A stretch of 34,170 nucleotides of DNA from Bacteroidota bacterium (GCA_023423285.1 JAFAFV010000107.1:1-34170), one strand, 5' to 3'; numbered from the stretch's first letter, positions 1 through 7,283 are shown. Program-made: numbers and translations. Notes: generated by a model from the sequence alone, not told the origin.

Positions 1-264
1 ATTGGTAATGATATTTTAATGGGCTCTGACACTATGCCGGGATTTGGTAGTGGGCCTTTTAAAGTTGGCGATAACAGCTACATTAGCATCCATACGGATT
101 CCCGCGAAGAGGCCGACAGAATTTTTAGTGAATTAGCGGAAGGAGGGGAGGTGGAAATGCCTATGGCAGACCAGTTTTGGGGAGATTATTATGGAAGCCT
201 GAGAGACCGGTTTGGTAATTTGTGGATGATTAATTACAACGCCCAGTTTGCAGAAGTTCAATAA
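1..264 (+). CDS. VOC/glyoxalase-like (PhnB-type) protein, 3' end only
   Basis: The reading frame is open from the first base of the window, so this is the C-terminal part of a gene that begins upstream. The end carries the pattern GDYYGSLRDRFGNLWMI, typical of the last beta-alpha-beta unit of PhnB/YjdN-like members of the vicinal oxygen chelate superfamily, where a Tyr-Gly-x-x-x-Asp-x-x-Gly-x-x-Trp strand closes the barrel. The middle part (SYISIHTDSREEADRIFSEL) matches the usual strand and helix that precede it. Such proteins are small soluble dimers; many have no known substrate, so no reaction is assigned. It is followed 7 bases later by a strong terminator. The internal ATG at base 19 is not the start. 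Confidence 0.8.
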   Translation: MGNDILMGSDTMPGFGSGPFKVGDNSYISIHTDSREEADRIFSELAEGGEVEMPMADQFWGDYYGSLRDRFGNLWMINYNAQFAEVQ

Positions 265-271
265 ACGAATT

Positions 272-295
272 GCCGGCTGTTAAGCCGGCTTTTTT
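272..295 (+). terminator. Rho-independent terminator of the VOC gene
   Basis: GCCGGC at 272-277 pairs with GCCGGC at 284-289 around a 6-base loop and is followed directly by a run of six T. It lies just after the stop of the VOC-family gene. Confidence 0.85.
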
Positions 296-296
296 A

Positions 297-326
297 AATA
301 TAATAAAAGGTGACCTTAACCACCTT
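297..326 (-). terminator. Possible terminator of phoH
   Basis: On the minus strand AAGGTG (326-321) can pair with CACCTT (312-307), followed by a T/A-rich tract TTATTATATTT. It lies about 20 bases past the phoH stop. The stem has only 6 base pairs, so this is a moderate call. Confidence 0.4.
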
Positions 327-347
327 ACTGTTTTAAATTCGTTATCA

Positions 348-1325
348 TCAACGATCATTCCTTTCGGTATTTCTTTCATGCTCCTTATGGTAGGCTTTAA
401 TGATGGCCTTCACCAGCCTGTGGCGTACCACGTCTTCTTCATCCAGCTCAATATGGCTAATGCCCGGAATGTTTTGTAAAATGTGTACAGCTGTTTGCAG
501 GCCGCTTTTTTGATTCCTGGGTAAATCCACCTGCGTCAAATCTCCGGTAATGATGGCTTTTGCATTAGCACCAATACGCGTGAGGAACATTTTCAACTGA
601 AGGTCTGTGGCATTTTGAGCCTCATCCAAAATGATGAATGCATGATCAAGCGTGCGACCGCGCATGTAGGCCAGCGGCGCAATTTCGATAGTGCGGGTGC
701 TCATATAATAGCCCAGTTTATCAGCCGGAATCATATCATCCAGCGCGTCATACAAAGGCCGCAGGTACGGGTCAATTTTTTCTTTCAAATCACCCGGAAG
801 AAAACCCAGGCTTTCGCCGGCTTCTACTGCCGGACGTGTTAAAATAATTTTCTTTACCTGCTTGTTTTTAAGCGCGCGTACCGCCAATGCTACTGCTGTA
901 TAGGTTTTTCCCGTACCGGCAGGACCAATGGCGAAAAGGATATCGTTTTTTTCAGCTTCGCTTACCAGCTTTTTCTGGTTGGCTGTGCGGGCGCGAACGG
1001 ATTTGCCGTTAGGCCCAAAAACGAGCACTTCATTAGGATGGCGTTCTACAAAATGATCCACCGTTTCAGCATCGTCGCCGCCAATAATCTGGTCAAAATA
1101 ATTTTCGCTCATGTGGCCATTGCGTTCAATGTAAGAGATCACCAGGTAGATCTTTTCTTTTGCAGACTGAATTTGTTCGGGCGAGCCGCTTAATTTTATT
1201 TGCTTACCCCTTGATAGTATTTTAAGCAGCGGAAATTTTTTCTTCAGAATATCGAGTTTACCGTTGTTAACTCCAAAGAATTCAATTGGGTTTACTGTTT
1301 CAAGGTTAATAATAGTTTCTGTCAA
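348..1325 (-). CDS. phoH: PhoH-like ATPase (PhoH family protein)
   Basis: Cytoplasmic P-loop ATPase of the PhoH family, linked to RNA metabolism in other bacteria; its exact job is unclear. A KH-like N-terminal region (FFGVNN to about residue 75, with LKILSRGKQIKLSG) precedes the ATPase core. The Walker A motif GPAGTGKT lies near residue 137, Walker B as FIILDEAQN near residue 230, and ITGDLTQVDLP is the conserved sensor region. There is no ATG near the N-terminus: the frame can begin only at TTG codons. I choose the TTG at 1325, giving MTETIINLETVNPIEFFG and 325 residues, because the 15 residues added by the TTG at 1370 do not look like the family. The gene stands alone, about 200 bases from rpe. 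Confidence 0.9.
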   Translation of the reverse strand: MTETIINLETVNPIEFFGVNNGKLDILKKKFPLLKILSRGKQIKLSGSPEQIQSAKEKIYLVISYIERNGHMSENYFDQIIGGDDAETVDHFVERHPNEVLVFGPNGKSVRARTANQKKLVSEAEKNDILFAIGPAGTGKTYTAVALAVRALKNKQVKKIILTRPAVEAGESLGFLPGDLKEKIDPYLRPLYDALDDMIPADKLGYYMSTRTIEIAPLAYMRGRTLDHAFIILDEAQNATDLQLKMFLTRIGANAKAIITGDLTQVDLPRNQKSGLQTAVHILQNIPGISHIELDEEDVVRHRLVKAIIKAYHKEHERNTERNDR

Positions 1326-1570
1326 TGTTGATACGATATTTGTTATTTTACAAACCCGGCAAAGGGCCAAACCGGAATATAGCCGTCATCTGTTGATTGT
1401 ACAAATGCCTGCCCTTCTTTTTCAAATATATTTTTAAAATACCTGAATGAAATATATAATTTATTCACAGGTGTGGATTTAATGTGCTGTGCAATTCATA
1501 GTAAGTTCAAATTGAATCCTTACAGAGATGTTGTAAAGACTGAATTAGTTGCGGTGCCACAAATTTTTTT

Positions 1571-2221
1571 TTATGAGATTTTGTATAACGCGTCAATAGT
1601 GGCCAGGGGGTCTGGCGATTTAAAAACAGTGCTGCCAGCCACAAGCACATCAGCACCGGCATCCCTGATAGATTTGGCATTTTCTATTGTAACACCGCCG
1701 TCAATTTCAATCAGCGTAGGAGCATTCTTATCGGTAATGAGTTTTTTTGCCTGTTTAATTTTTTGTAATGTCTCAGGTATAAAAGTTTGTCCGCCAAAAC
1801 CTGGATTCACGCTCATCAATAATAAAATATCAACGTCTGCAATAATGTTTTCGAGCAGCGCTACAGGCGTATGAGGATTGAGCGCTACGCCGGCTTTCAT
1901 ACCAAGGCCTTTTATTTGCTGAATATTTCTGTGCAGGTGGGTGCAGGTTTCAATATGAATGGTAATGTGATCGGCGCCAGCTTTTTTAAACTCTTCCACG
2001 TACTTTTCAGGTTCCACAATCATCAGGTGCACATCTAAAACTTTGTTGCAGGCTTTTTTTACAAATTCAATCATCATGGGGCCGTAACTGATGTTGGGTA
2101 CAAAGCGGCCGTCCATCACATCAAGGTGCAGCCATTCTGCCGCACTGTTATTTATCATAGTGCATTCATCCTGCAATTTTAAAAAATTGGCAGCCAGTAA
2201 AGAAGGAGCAACAATAGCCAT
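1571..2221 (-). CDS. rpe: Ribulose-phosphate 3-epimerase
   Basis: Interconverts ribulose 5-phosphate and xylulose 5-phosphate in the non-oxidative pentose phosphate pathway in the cytoplasm. The 216 residues match the usual length of this TIM barrel. All expected active-site residues are visible: Ser7 in APSLLAANF, metal ligands His32 and Asp34 in LHLDVMDG, His65 in VHLMI, and Asp174 in EIDGGV. The phosphate loops SVNPGFGGQ and VAGSTVF are intact. The ATG start gives a canonical N-terminus. A near-consensus promoter lies 16 bases upstream. The gene is divergent from the membrane protein at 2398 and is not in an operon with phoH. Confidence 0.97.
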   Translation of the reverse strand: MAIVAPSLLAANFLKLQDECTMINNSAAEWLHLDVMDGRFVPNISYGPMMIEFVKKACNKVLDVHLMIVEPEKYVEEFKKAGADHITIHIETCTHLHRNIQQIKGLGMKAGVALNPHTPVALLENIIADVDILLLMSVNPGFGGQTFIPETLQKIKQAKKLITDKNAPTLIEIDGGVTIENAKSIRDAGADVLVAGSTVFKSPDPLATIDALYKIS

Positions 2222-2237
2222 TGTTCAATTTTATTTG

Positions 2238-2245
2238 TAAAGGTA
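2238..2245 (-). promoter_or_regulatory. Near-consensus -7 element before rpe
   Basis: The minus strand reads TACCTTTA, one base from the Bacteroidota TAnnTTTG element, ending 16 bases before the rpe ATG. I see no good -33 partner. Confidence 0.4.
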
Positions 2246-2345
2246 AAGCGTTTAAGTTTAGTGGTATAGATTTCAATTATAATGCCTGACAAATCTAATA
2301 CAATACTTTCGCGACGCTTAACTTCTCATCTTTTAAATCCTTAAC

Positions 2346-2376
2346 TTGTAAACCTAATATCAAACCCCTATTTTCG
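2346..2376 (+). promoter_or_regulatory. Probable promoter for the 2398 membrane gene
   Basis: TTG at 2346-2348 is followed after 20 bases by TATTTTCG at 2369-2376, one mismatch from TAnnTTTG. This matches the Bacteroidota sigma-A layout (TTTG, 17-23 bases, TAnnTTTG), with the ATG 21 bases further on. Confidence 0.6.
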
Positions 2377-2397
2377 CAGCAATTAAAAATAAGTAAT

Positions 2398-2856
2398 ATG
2401 GATTCAATTTTAGTGCAAATTCACAGCATACTGCGTTGGATTATTCTAGTCCTCATCATTGTAGCTATATACAGGAGTTTTGGCGCAGGCAGCAAGCCTT
2501 TTACCGAAAGCCATAGAAAAAATGGACTTTTTTTAATGATTGCCAGCGACATTATGCTTCTGCTGGGCTTAGTGCAATGGTTTACGGGTGGGTTTGGTTT
2601 AAAGGCCATTCAAAGCAACGGTATGGGAGGCGTAATGAAAGATGGCGTGATGCGTTTTTTTGCCGTGGAGCACCTTCTGATGATGATCATTGCAATTGTT
2701 TTGATACATGTGGGATATTCTTTCAGTAAAAAGAACATTTCTGATGCCAAAAAGCACACAAAAACTTCGCTGTTTTACATACTTGCTTTATTGGTAATGC
2801 TGGCCGCTATTCCCTGGCCGTTTCGAGAGGCTGGTATGGGCAGAGGTTGGATCTAA
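2398..2856 (+). CDS. Four-helix membrane protein, cytochrome b-like, function unknown
   Basis: A 152-residue integral membrane protein with four hydrophobic segments, near residues 8-25 (ILRWIILVLIIVAIY), 43-62, 88-108 and 125-142. Histidines sit inside or at the edge of the helices (QIHSILRW, FFAVEHLL, LIHVGYSF), spaced so that two helices could hold a haem. This is why relatives in Bacteroidota are often labelled cytochrome B; haem binding is inference here. The C-terminus is short and ends GMGRGWI. The gene has its own promoter and ends in a hairpin shared with the convergent phosphoesterase, so it is probably a single-gene transcript. No partner oxidoreductase is next to it. Confidence 0.8.
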   Translation: MDSILVQIHSILRWIILVLIIVAIYRSFGAGSKPFTESHRKNGLFLMIASDIMLLLGLVQWFTGGFGLKAIQSNGMGGVMKDGVMRFFAVEHLLMMIIAIVLIHVGYSFSKKNISDAKKHTKTSLFYILALLVMLAAIPWPFREAGMGRGWI

Positions 2857-2881
2857 TACTACTTAATATCTAAAATGAATT

Positions 2882-2905
2882 ATAGGGCTGTTATTTCGGC
2901 CCTAT
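2882..2905. terminator. Hairpin between convergent genes
   Basis: ATAGGGC (2882-2888) pairs with GCCCTAT (2899-2905) across a 10-base loop, followed by TTCT on the plus strand. It lies 26 bases past the stop of the membrane protein and covers the last codons and stop of the phosphoesterase on the other strand. It may end transcription in both directions. Confidence 0.6.
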
Positions 2906-3385
2906 TTCTATTACTTCACACTGTTTAATATCTCCTTTGTCAACTACAAACCGCACCAGCGTTTTTACCTGGTGCCAACCCTGCCTGCCTGCGGCACCCG
3001 GGTTTATATGCAAACATTGTATTTTGTCATCATACACAATTTTTAAAATATGCGAATGCCCGCTAATGAAAAGCAGAGGTTTTTCGGCCATGATTTGCTT
3101 TTTGGTTTCAGGGTTGTATTTTGGCGGATAACCGCCGATATGTTTCATCATCACCTTTACGTCTTCGCACACAAAAGTATTTACTTCGGGATATATAGCT
3201 CTTACATCCTGGCCGTCTATATTGCCAAAAACGCCACGCAAAGGCTTGAATTGTGCAAGTGCGTCAGCAATAGTTGCATTGCCAAAGTCGCCCGCGTGCC
3301 ATATTTCATCGCATTGTTCAAAATGCCTGAAAACGGCGTCGTCTAAAAAGCCGTGAGTGTCTGATAAAAGACCAATTCTTTTCAC
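2891..3385 (-). CDS. YfcE/MJ0936-type metallophosphoesterase
   Basis: A calcineurin-like phosphodiesterase of the small cytoplasmic YfcE class, 164 residues, the usual size. The metal-binding motifs appear in order: SDTHG (Asp8, His10), HAGDFG, GNIDG, MMKHIGG with a histidine ligand, SGHSH, and the terminal NPGAAG. Members hydrolyse phosphodiesters in vitro; the natural substrate is not known. The only start that fits the fold is GTG at 3385 (MKRIGLLSDTHG), as no ATG lies upstream in frame. It is convergent with the membrane protein gene, and the divergent neighbour is the small protein at 3476. Confidence 0.92.
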   Translation of the reverse strand: MKRIGLLSDTHGFLDDAVFRHFEQCDEIWHAGDFGNATIADALAQFKPLRGVFGNIDGQDVRAIYPEVNTFVCEDVKVMMKHIGGYPPKYNPETKKQIMAEKPLLFISGHSHILKIVYDDKIQCLHINPGAAGRQGWHQVKTLVRFVVDKGDIKQCEVIEIGPK

Positions 3386-3475
3386 AATAAAAATTTACTG
3401 GGCAAAAGTCTGTTTTACCGGCGTAAAATAAAATTCTTATTGTAAAACTGGTTTTTGTAACTTTAATTCAACCAA

Positions 3476-3877
3476 ATGCACATAAGTATGAAACTTGCAG
3501 AATTGAAACCTGGTGATTGGGTAAGAATTGATGACGAAGGCGTAAACAGGGAGGGAACTGTTGTACGCGTAAGTTACGAGGAAAATGAGGTGAACATCAA
3601 CAACGGCATACAGGAGTTTTGGTACAGCCTTGATCATGTTTATGGTGTTCCGCTGGATGAGGGACAGCTCATGCGCCTTGGTTTTGAACGAAAAGAAACG
3701 GGCGAAGGCGTTAAATATGGTAAAGGAGCATTTCGGCTACAGGTGCCTGCTGCAGATAATTTTTCGCGCATAGAGATTTGGTACAGGGAGGACCGCCGCC
3801 AGTTTGACCACCCGCTGATGGTGCACGAACTGCAGAATTTATTCCTGCAAATGACCAAAATGCATTTAGAACCTTAA
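3476..3877 (+). CDS. Conserved hypothetical small protein
   Basis: I do not recognise a function. The 133-residue product is soluble and acidic, with a probable small beta-barrel at the N-terminus (LKPGDWVRIDDEGVNREGTV then VVRVSYEENEVNINNG). It ends with a helix containing MVHELQNLFLQMT. From memory this C-terminal pattern (V-H-x-L-Q-N-L) recurs in short Bacteroidota proteins, some near phage genes; that is recollection, not a search. The start may be ATG 3476 (MHISMKL) or ATG 3488 (MKLAELKPG). Since TAACTTTA lies at 3458-3465, the later ATG would leave a more normal leader. A terminator follows at 3968. Confidence 0.75.
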   Translation: MHISMKLAELKPGDWVRIDDEGVNREGTVVRVSYEENEVNINNGIQEFWYSLDHVYGVPLDEGQLMRLGFERKETGEGVKYGKGAFRLQVPAADNFSRIEIWYREDRRQFDHPLMVHELQNLFLQMTKMHLEP

Positions 3878-3967
3878 CAGTGCAGCGCTTTTTTATCAGG
3901 GTAAAAATCAATTTATAAACCTGGCAGCTATTCATAAAAGAATTTAATATTTCTGCCTGAAATACTG

Positions 3968-4002
3968 GCTTCCTGCTATTTTAGCCGGAAGCTATTTTTT
4001 TT
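3968..4002 (+). terminator. Rho-independent terminator upstream of infA
   Basis: GCTTCC (3969-3974) and GCTA (3976-3979) pair with TAGC (3982-3985) and GGAAGC (3987-3992), with one internal mismatch, followed by a long T run. It separates the 3476 gene from the alpha operon, so the operon must be transcribed from its own promoter. Confidence 0.8.
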
Positions 4003-4015
4003 CATATTTTCTCCC

Positions 4016-4023
4016 TATCTTTG
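4016..4023 (+). promoter_or_regulatory. Promoter -7 element of the alpha operon
   Basis: TATCTTTG is a perfect TAnnTTTG, ending 15 bases before the infA ATG and placed right after a terminator. The -33 region is a T-rich tract with no clear TTTG. Confidence 0.7.
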
Positions 4024-4038
4024 CAGCCCAAATTTTTT

Positions 4039-4260
4039 ATGGCTAAACAACCTTTAATAAAACAAGATGGAGTGATCCTGGAAGCCTTGTCCAACGCGAT
4101 GTTCAGGGTAAAATTAGAGAATGGGCATGAAATTTTGGCAACCATTTCGGGCAAAATGCGGATGCACTACATCAGAATTTTGCCAGGAGACAGAGTGGGT
4201 CTCGAAATGAGCCCTTATGATTTGACAAGGGGAAGGATTAATTTCCGCTATAAAAATTAA
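4039..4260 (+). CDS. infA: Translation initiation factor IF-1
   Basis: IF-1 binds the ribosomal A site during initiation and helps IF-2 and IF-3 select the start codon. The 73-residue product is a single S1/OB-fold domain: MAKQPLIKQDGVILEAL, FRVKLENGH, ATISGKMRMHYIRILPGDRV and SPYDLTRGRINFRYK are all textbook IF-1. I reject a TTG at 4021 because it lies inside the promoter element and adds six residues foreign to the family. It is the first gene of the alpha operon, 25 bases before rpmJ. Confidence 0.98.
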   Translation: MAKQPLIKQDGVILEALSNAMFRVKLENGHEILATISGKMRMHYIRILPGDRVGLEMSPYDLTRGRINFRYKN

Positions 4261-4285
4261 GCTGAAATCTTAAATAATAAACAAA

Positions 4286-4402
4286 ATGAGAGTAAGAGCA
4301 TCAATTAAAAAGCGTAGCGCCGACTGCAAAATTGTACGTCGTAAGGGAAAGCTTTTTGTGATTAACAAAAAAAATCCCCGTTATAAGCAAAGACAAGGAT
4401 AG
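4286..4402 (+). CDS. rpmJ: 50S ribosomal protein L36, zinc-free form
   Basis: A 38-residue protein beginning MRVRASIKKRSADCKIVRR and ending NPRYKQRQG. It packs against 23S rRNA in the large subunit. The zinc-binding form has Cys-x-x-Cys, a later Cys and a His; here the four positions read Ser11, Cys14, Asn27 and Tyr33, so only one ligand remains and zinc cannot be bound in the usual way. This is the C-minus type of L36. The gene lies between infA and rpsM with short gaps, as in most bacteria. Confidence 0.97.
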   Translation: MRVRASIKKRSADCKIVRRKGKLFVINKKNPRYKQRQG

Positions 4403-4441
4403 TCTTAACTGATAAATAATCATTAAAAATTAATAAATAAT

Positions 4442-4822
4442 ATGGCTCGTATTGCCGGTGTTGATTTACCAAAAAATAAAAGAGGCGAAATAGGCCTTAC
4501 CTATATTTACGGTATTGGCCCTTCTACTGCTAAATATATTCTGGATAAGAATAATATTGACCGCAGCAAGAAAGTTCACGAATGGGATGATGAAGATTTG
4601 AACGCCATCCGTCACACAATTACTGAAGAGTTGAAAGTGGAAGGTCAGTTGCGTTCTGAAGTTCAGATGAACATTAAGCGCCTGCTGGATATTGCCTGTT
4701 ACCGTGGCCTTCGCCACAGAAAAGGTTTACCTGTTCGCGGACAGCGTACTAAAACCAACAGCCGCACCCGCAAAGGAAAACGTAAAACAGTTGCCGGTAA
4801 GAAAAAGGCCGCTAAGAAATAA
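4442..4822 (+). CDS. rpsM: 30S ribosomal protein S13
   Basis: S13 sits in the head of the small subunit and contacts the P-site tRNA and the bridges to L5. The 126 residues match the family: MARIAGVDLPKNKRGEIGL, the helix-two-turn-helix YIYGIGPSTAKYIL, the RRL-type segment YRGLRHRKGLPVRGQRTKTN, and a lysine-rich tail (GKRKTVAGKKKAAKK) that reaches between tRNAs. It follows rpmJ after 39 bases. Unlike typical tight alpha operons, it is followed by a 155-base gap that contains a strong terminator-like hairpin. Confidence 0.98.
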   Translation: MARIAGVDLPKNKRGEIGLTYIYGIGPSTAKYILDKNNIDRSKKVHEWDDEDLNAIRHTITEELKVEGQLRSEVQMNIKRLLDIACYRGLRHRKGLPVRGQRTKTNSRTRKGKRKTVAGKKKAAKK

Positions 4823-4827
4823 TTGTT

Positions 4828-4859
4828 AAAAGCCTGAAGCGCATTGCTTAAGGCTTTTT
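4828..4859 (+). terminator. Strong terminator-like hairpin between rpsM and rpsK
   Basis: AAAAGCCT (4828-4835) and AAGC (4837-4840) pair with GCTT (4846-4849) and AGGCTTTT (4851-4858), with one G/A mismatch and a 5-base loop; the descending arm ends in TTTTT. It starts 6 bases after the rpsM stop. It may be a partial terminator, a processing site, or the true end of an infA-rpmJ-rpsM transcript. Confidence 0.75.
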
Positions 4860-4926
4860 GCATGGCACCATTTTTTACTGAACTAATTACGGATACCCCT
4901 GGTGCAGGAGGAGGGTTGGTTCAGGG

Positions 4927-4950
4927 TCTCGCTAAAGCGGGATTTTATTT
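4927..4950 (+). terminator. Second weak hairpin before rpsK
   Basis: TCTCGC (4927-4932) pairs with GCGGGA (4937-4942), including one wobble pair, around a TAAA loop, then TTTTATTTT. It lies 35 bases before the rpsK ATG. It is shorter and weaker than the one at 4828. Confidence 0.4.
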
Positions 4951-4977
4951 TAAACGAAAAGATTACCTTATTTAACA

Positions 4978-5379
4978 ATGGCAAAAGCACAATTAAGCGC
5001 CAAACAGGCTGCAAAAAAAAGAAACGTAAAGGTAGATGCCTACGGCGATGCGCACATCTCAGCAACATTTAACAACATTATTATCAGCCTTACCAACAAA
5101 AGCGGCCAGGTTATAAGCTGGAGCAGCGCTGGTAAAATGGGCTTTCGTGGAAGTAAAAAGAACACCCCTTATGCCGCGCAAATGGCAGCAGCAGATGCTT
5201 CTAAAGTAGCATTTGACGCTGGTTTAAAGAGGGTAGACGTGTATGTAAAAGGCCCTGGCAGTGGGCGCGAAGGCGCTATCCGTTCTCTTTCTCAAAGCGG
5301 TATAGAAGTGGTTACTATTAAAGATATAACCCCTTTGCCTCACAATGGCTGCCGCCCTCCCAAGAAAAGAAGGGTATAA
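4978..5379 (+). CDS. rpsK: 30S ribosomal protein S11
   Basis: S11 forms part of the small-subunit platform near the 3' end of 16S rRNA. The 133-residue product has the family landmarks: DAHISATFNNIIISLT, the GQVISWSSAGKMGFRGSKK segment, YVKGPGSGREGAIRSL, and the invariant C-terminus DITPLPHNGCRPPKKRRV. The N-terminal 15 residues (AKAQLSAKQAAKKR) are a basic extension normal in this phylum. It is preceded by two hairpins and followed by a 232-base untranslated stretch before rpsD. Confidence 0.98.
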   Translation: MAKAQLSAKQAAKKRNVKVDAYGDAHISATFNNIIISLTNKSGQVISWSSAGKMGFRGSKKNTPYAAQMAAADASKVAFDAGLKRVDVYVKGPGSGREGAIRSLSQSGIEVVTIKDITPLPHNGCRPPKKRRV

Positions 5380-5554
5380 AGCCCGGTAGCAGCATAATTG
5401 CGACATAAAAATTTAAATAGTTCTTTATATAGCATTGTTCAAATTCGTTTGAGTAGTGCAAGCCAAATTGAAAGTGGCCTTTAGGCTTCTCCTATAAAGG
5501 TAGCAAGGTCAGCGTTTTCATTTTAATTAAAGGGTACCCAATTTATTTTTTCCA

Positions 5555-5595
5555 AAGCTTTTTAGTGATTGGTGTACCGGTTTTTAAAAAAGCTT
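5555..5595 (+). promoter_or_regulatory. Hairpin in the 232-base rpsK-rpsD leader
   Basis: The gap 5380-5611 holds no gene. It contains a small UCAAA-UUCG-UUUGA stem-loop (5439-5452), a GGGTACCC palindrome near 5532, and this longer stem: AAGCTTTTT (5555-5563) pairs with AAAAAGCTT (5587-5595). The stem ends 16 bases before the rpsD ATG. A three-codon open frame (ATG AAA GTA TAA, 5598-5609) lies between it and rpsD. S4 is the translational repressor of the alpha operon in E. coli; a similar role for this leader is only a guess. Confidence 0.4.
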
Positions 5596-5611
5596 AAATG
5601 AAAGTATAATT

Positions 5612-6217
5612 ATGGCACGTTACAATGGTCCTAAGACCAAAATCTCCCGTATTTTCGGAGAGCCTATTTTAGGCAATGGTAAATGGTTGGGTAAAAACAG
5701 CAACCCGCCCGGTATGCACGGTGAAAAGCGTAAACGTAAAACTCTTGGAGAGTATGCGTTACAGCTTCGCGAAAAACAAAAGGCCAAATACACTTACGGT
5801 ATTTTGGAAAAACAATTTCGTAAAACTTTTGAAGAAGCCAACCGCCGCAAAGGTGTTACCGGTGAAAACCTTATTCAATTACTTGAATCCCGCTTAGACA
5901 ACACAGTTTTCCGTATGGGTATTGCTCCCAGCCGCCCAGCTGCACGCCAGTTGGTTAGCCACAAACATATTGAGGTGAATGGCGAAGTGGTAAACATTCC
6001 ATCGTACCAGTTAAAAGCAGGCGATGTGATTACTTTGAAAGAAAAAAGCAAATCCAACACATCTGTTACCAGCCAGGTTCGTGCAAAAAATCCAAAATTC
6101 GGATGGATTGATTTTAACGAAACCGAATTCAAAGGCACTTTCATTACATACCCCGAGAGGGAAAATGTTCCTGAAAACATCAAAGAGTCTTTGATAGTGG
6201 AATTGTACAACAAGTAA
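5612..6217 (+). CDS. rpsD: 30S ribosomal protein S4
   Basis: S4 nucleates assembly of the 30S body by binding 16S rRNA. The 201 residues contain the N-terminal helical part (MARYNGPKTKISRIFGEP, then NPPGMHGEKRKRKTLGEYAL) and the S4 RNA-binding domain at about 90-155 (RLDNTVFRMGIAPSRPAARQ, HIEVNGEVVNIPSY). The end FITYPERENVPENIKESL matches the family. The N-terminal segment has no cysteine cluster, so it is the zinc-free type. It has a long leader with hairpins and is followed after 64 bases by rpoA. Confidence 0.98.
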   Translation: MARYNGPKTKISRIFGEPILGNGKWLGKNSNPPGMHGEKRKRKTLGEYALQLREKQKAKYTYGILEKQFRKTFEEANRRKGVTGENLIQLLESRLDNTVFRMGIAPSRPAARQLVSHKHIEVNGEVVNIPSYQLKAGDVITLKEKSKSNTSVTSQVRAKNPKFGWIDFNETEFKGTFITYPERENVPENIKESLIVELYNK

Positions 6218-6225
6218 TTTTTTAG

Positions 6226-6256
6226 TTACAGGTTGCTGGTTAGCGGCAACTTGTAA
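6226..6256 (+). promoter_or_regulatory. 11-bp stem-loop between rpsD and rpoA
   Basis: TTACAGGTTGC (6226-6236) pairs over its whole length with GCAACTTGTAA (6246-6256), including one G-U pair, around a 9-base loop. It lies 9 bases after the rpsD stop and 25 bases before the rpoA ATG. No T run follows, so it is not a standard terminator. Confidence 0.55.
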
Positions 6257-6281
6257 TTAGTAACCATAATAAATCTAAAAT

Positions 6282-7283
6282 ATGGCAATTTTAAATTTTC
6301 AGCAGCCCGACAAAATTATTCTGCAGAAAGCTTCTGATTTTGAAGCGCAGTTCGAGTTTCGCCCGTTGGAGCCCGGCTATGCAGTAACTATCGGCAACGC
6401 ACTTCGCCGCGTATTGTTAAACTCGCTCGAAGGCCACGCCATTGTGGGCATTAAAATAGATGGTGTTGATCACGAATTTGCTACCCTCAAAGGTATCAGT
6501 GAAGATGTGGTTGAGATCATCCTGAATCTGAAACAGGTAAGATTTAAAAAGATTGTAGAGCATGAGGTAAGCAATGAAAAAATTTCATTAACCATAAAAA
6601 ATCAAACCGAGTTTACCGCCGGTATGATTGCAGATGGCACCCAGTCTTTCCAGATCATGAACCCCGAACTGGTAATTTGCACACTTGATTCTTCTGCTAA
6701 ACTGGATATTGAGCTTACTATTGGCAAAGGCCGTGGTTATGTGCCTGCAGAAGAAAACAAAGTAAAAGACGCTCCTTTGGGTTATATCCCTATTGACGCG
6801 ATTTACACGCCCATTAAAAATGTAAAATACAGTGTTGAAAATACGCGTGTGGAACAACGTACAGACTATGAAAAACTGATTATGGACGTTGTTACTGATG
6901 GCACCATTCAACCCGAAGAAGCCGTTAAACAGGCAAGCCGTATCTTAATTCAGCACCTTATGATCATTACTGATGAAAACATCACTTTTGACAATAAGGA
7001 AGAGAAGAAAGAAGATATTGTAGACGAGCAAACATTGCAATTACGCAAAATGCTTAAAACTCCTTTAGAAGATCTGGATCTTTCGGTGCGCGCGTTCAAC
7101 TGCCTGAAAGCAGCTAAGATCAATTCTTTAAGCGAGTTGGTGCAATACGAGCAGGAAGACCTTATGAAGTTCAGGAACTTTGGCCAGAAATCCCTTTCAG
7201 AAATTGAGCAGGTATTGAACGAAAGAGGCCTTGGCTTTGGCATGGATCTGCAAAAACTGGGTATTGATAAAGATGATTATTAA
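6282..7283 (+). CDS. rpoA: DNA-directed RNA polymerase subunit alpha
   Basis: Alpha dimerises to start assembly of RNA polymerase and contacts activators and upstream DNA. The 333-residue length is normal. The N-terminal domain (about 1-235) has the assembly motifs FRPLEPGYAVTIGNALRRVLL and EGHAIVGIKIDGVDHEF. A charged linker (about 236-255, KEEKKEDIVDEQ) leads to the C-terminal domain. That domain keeps SVRAFNCLKAAKI with the DNA-binding Arg near 270, and the helix-hairpin-helix KFRNFGQKSLSEIEQVL. The gene lies between rpsD and rplQ, in the universal order. Confidence 0.99.
   Translation: MAILNFQQPDKIILQKASDFEAQFEFRPLEPGYAVTIGNALRRVLLNSLEGHAIVGIKIDGVDHEFATLKGISEDVVEIILNLKQVRFKKIVEHEVSNEKISLTIKNQTEFTAGMIADGTQSFQIMNPELVICTLDSSAKLDIELTIGKGRGYVPAEENKVKDAPLGYIPIDAIYTPIKNVKYSVENTRVEQRTDYEKLIMDVVTDGTIQPEEAVKQASRILIQHLMIITDENITFDNKEEKKEDIVDEQTLQLRKMLKTPLEDLDLSVRAFNCLKAAKINSLSELVQYEQEDLMKFRNFGQKSLSEIEQVLNERGLGFGMDLQKLGIDKDDY

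Noticed and set aside
1371..1570. Possible tRNA or small RNA in the 200-base gap between phoH and rpe
   Set aside because: No cloverleaf, no T-arm consensus and no terminator stem; only A/T-rich sequence with a T run.
1473..1874. 133-codon open frame on the plus strand across the rpe gene
   Set aside because: It lies mostly antisense to rpe, whose protein is complete with all catalytic residues; the plus-strand product has no recognisable features.
4021..4038. TTG start that would lengthen IF-1 by six residues
   Set aside because: It overlaps the TATCTTTG promoter element, and IF-1 begins at MAKQ in the family.
4863..4906. Long-range pairing GCACCA with TGGTGC in the rpsM-rpsK gap
   Set aside because: Six pairs across about 30 unpaired bases; too weak to list as a feature on its own.
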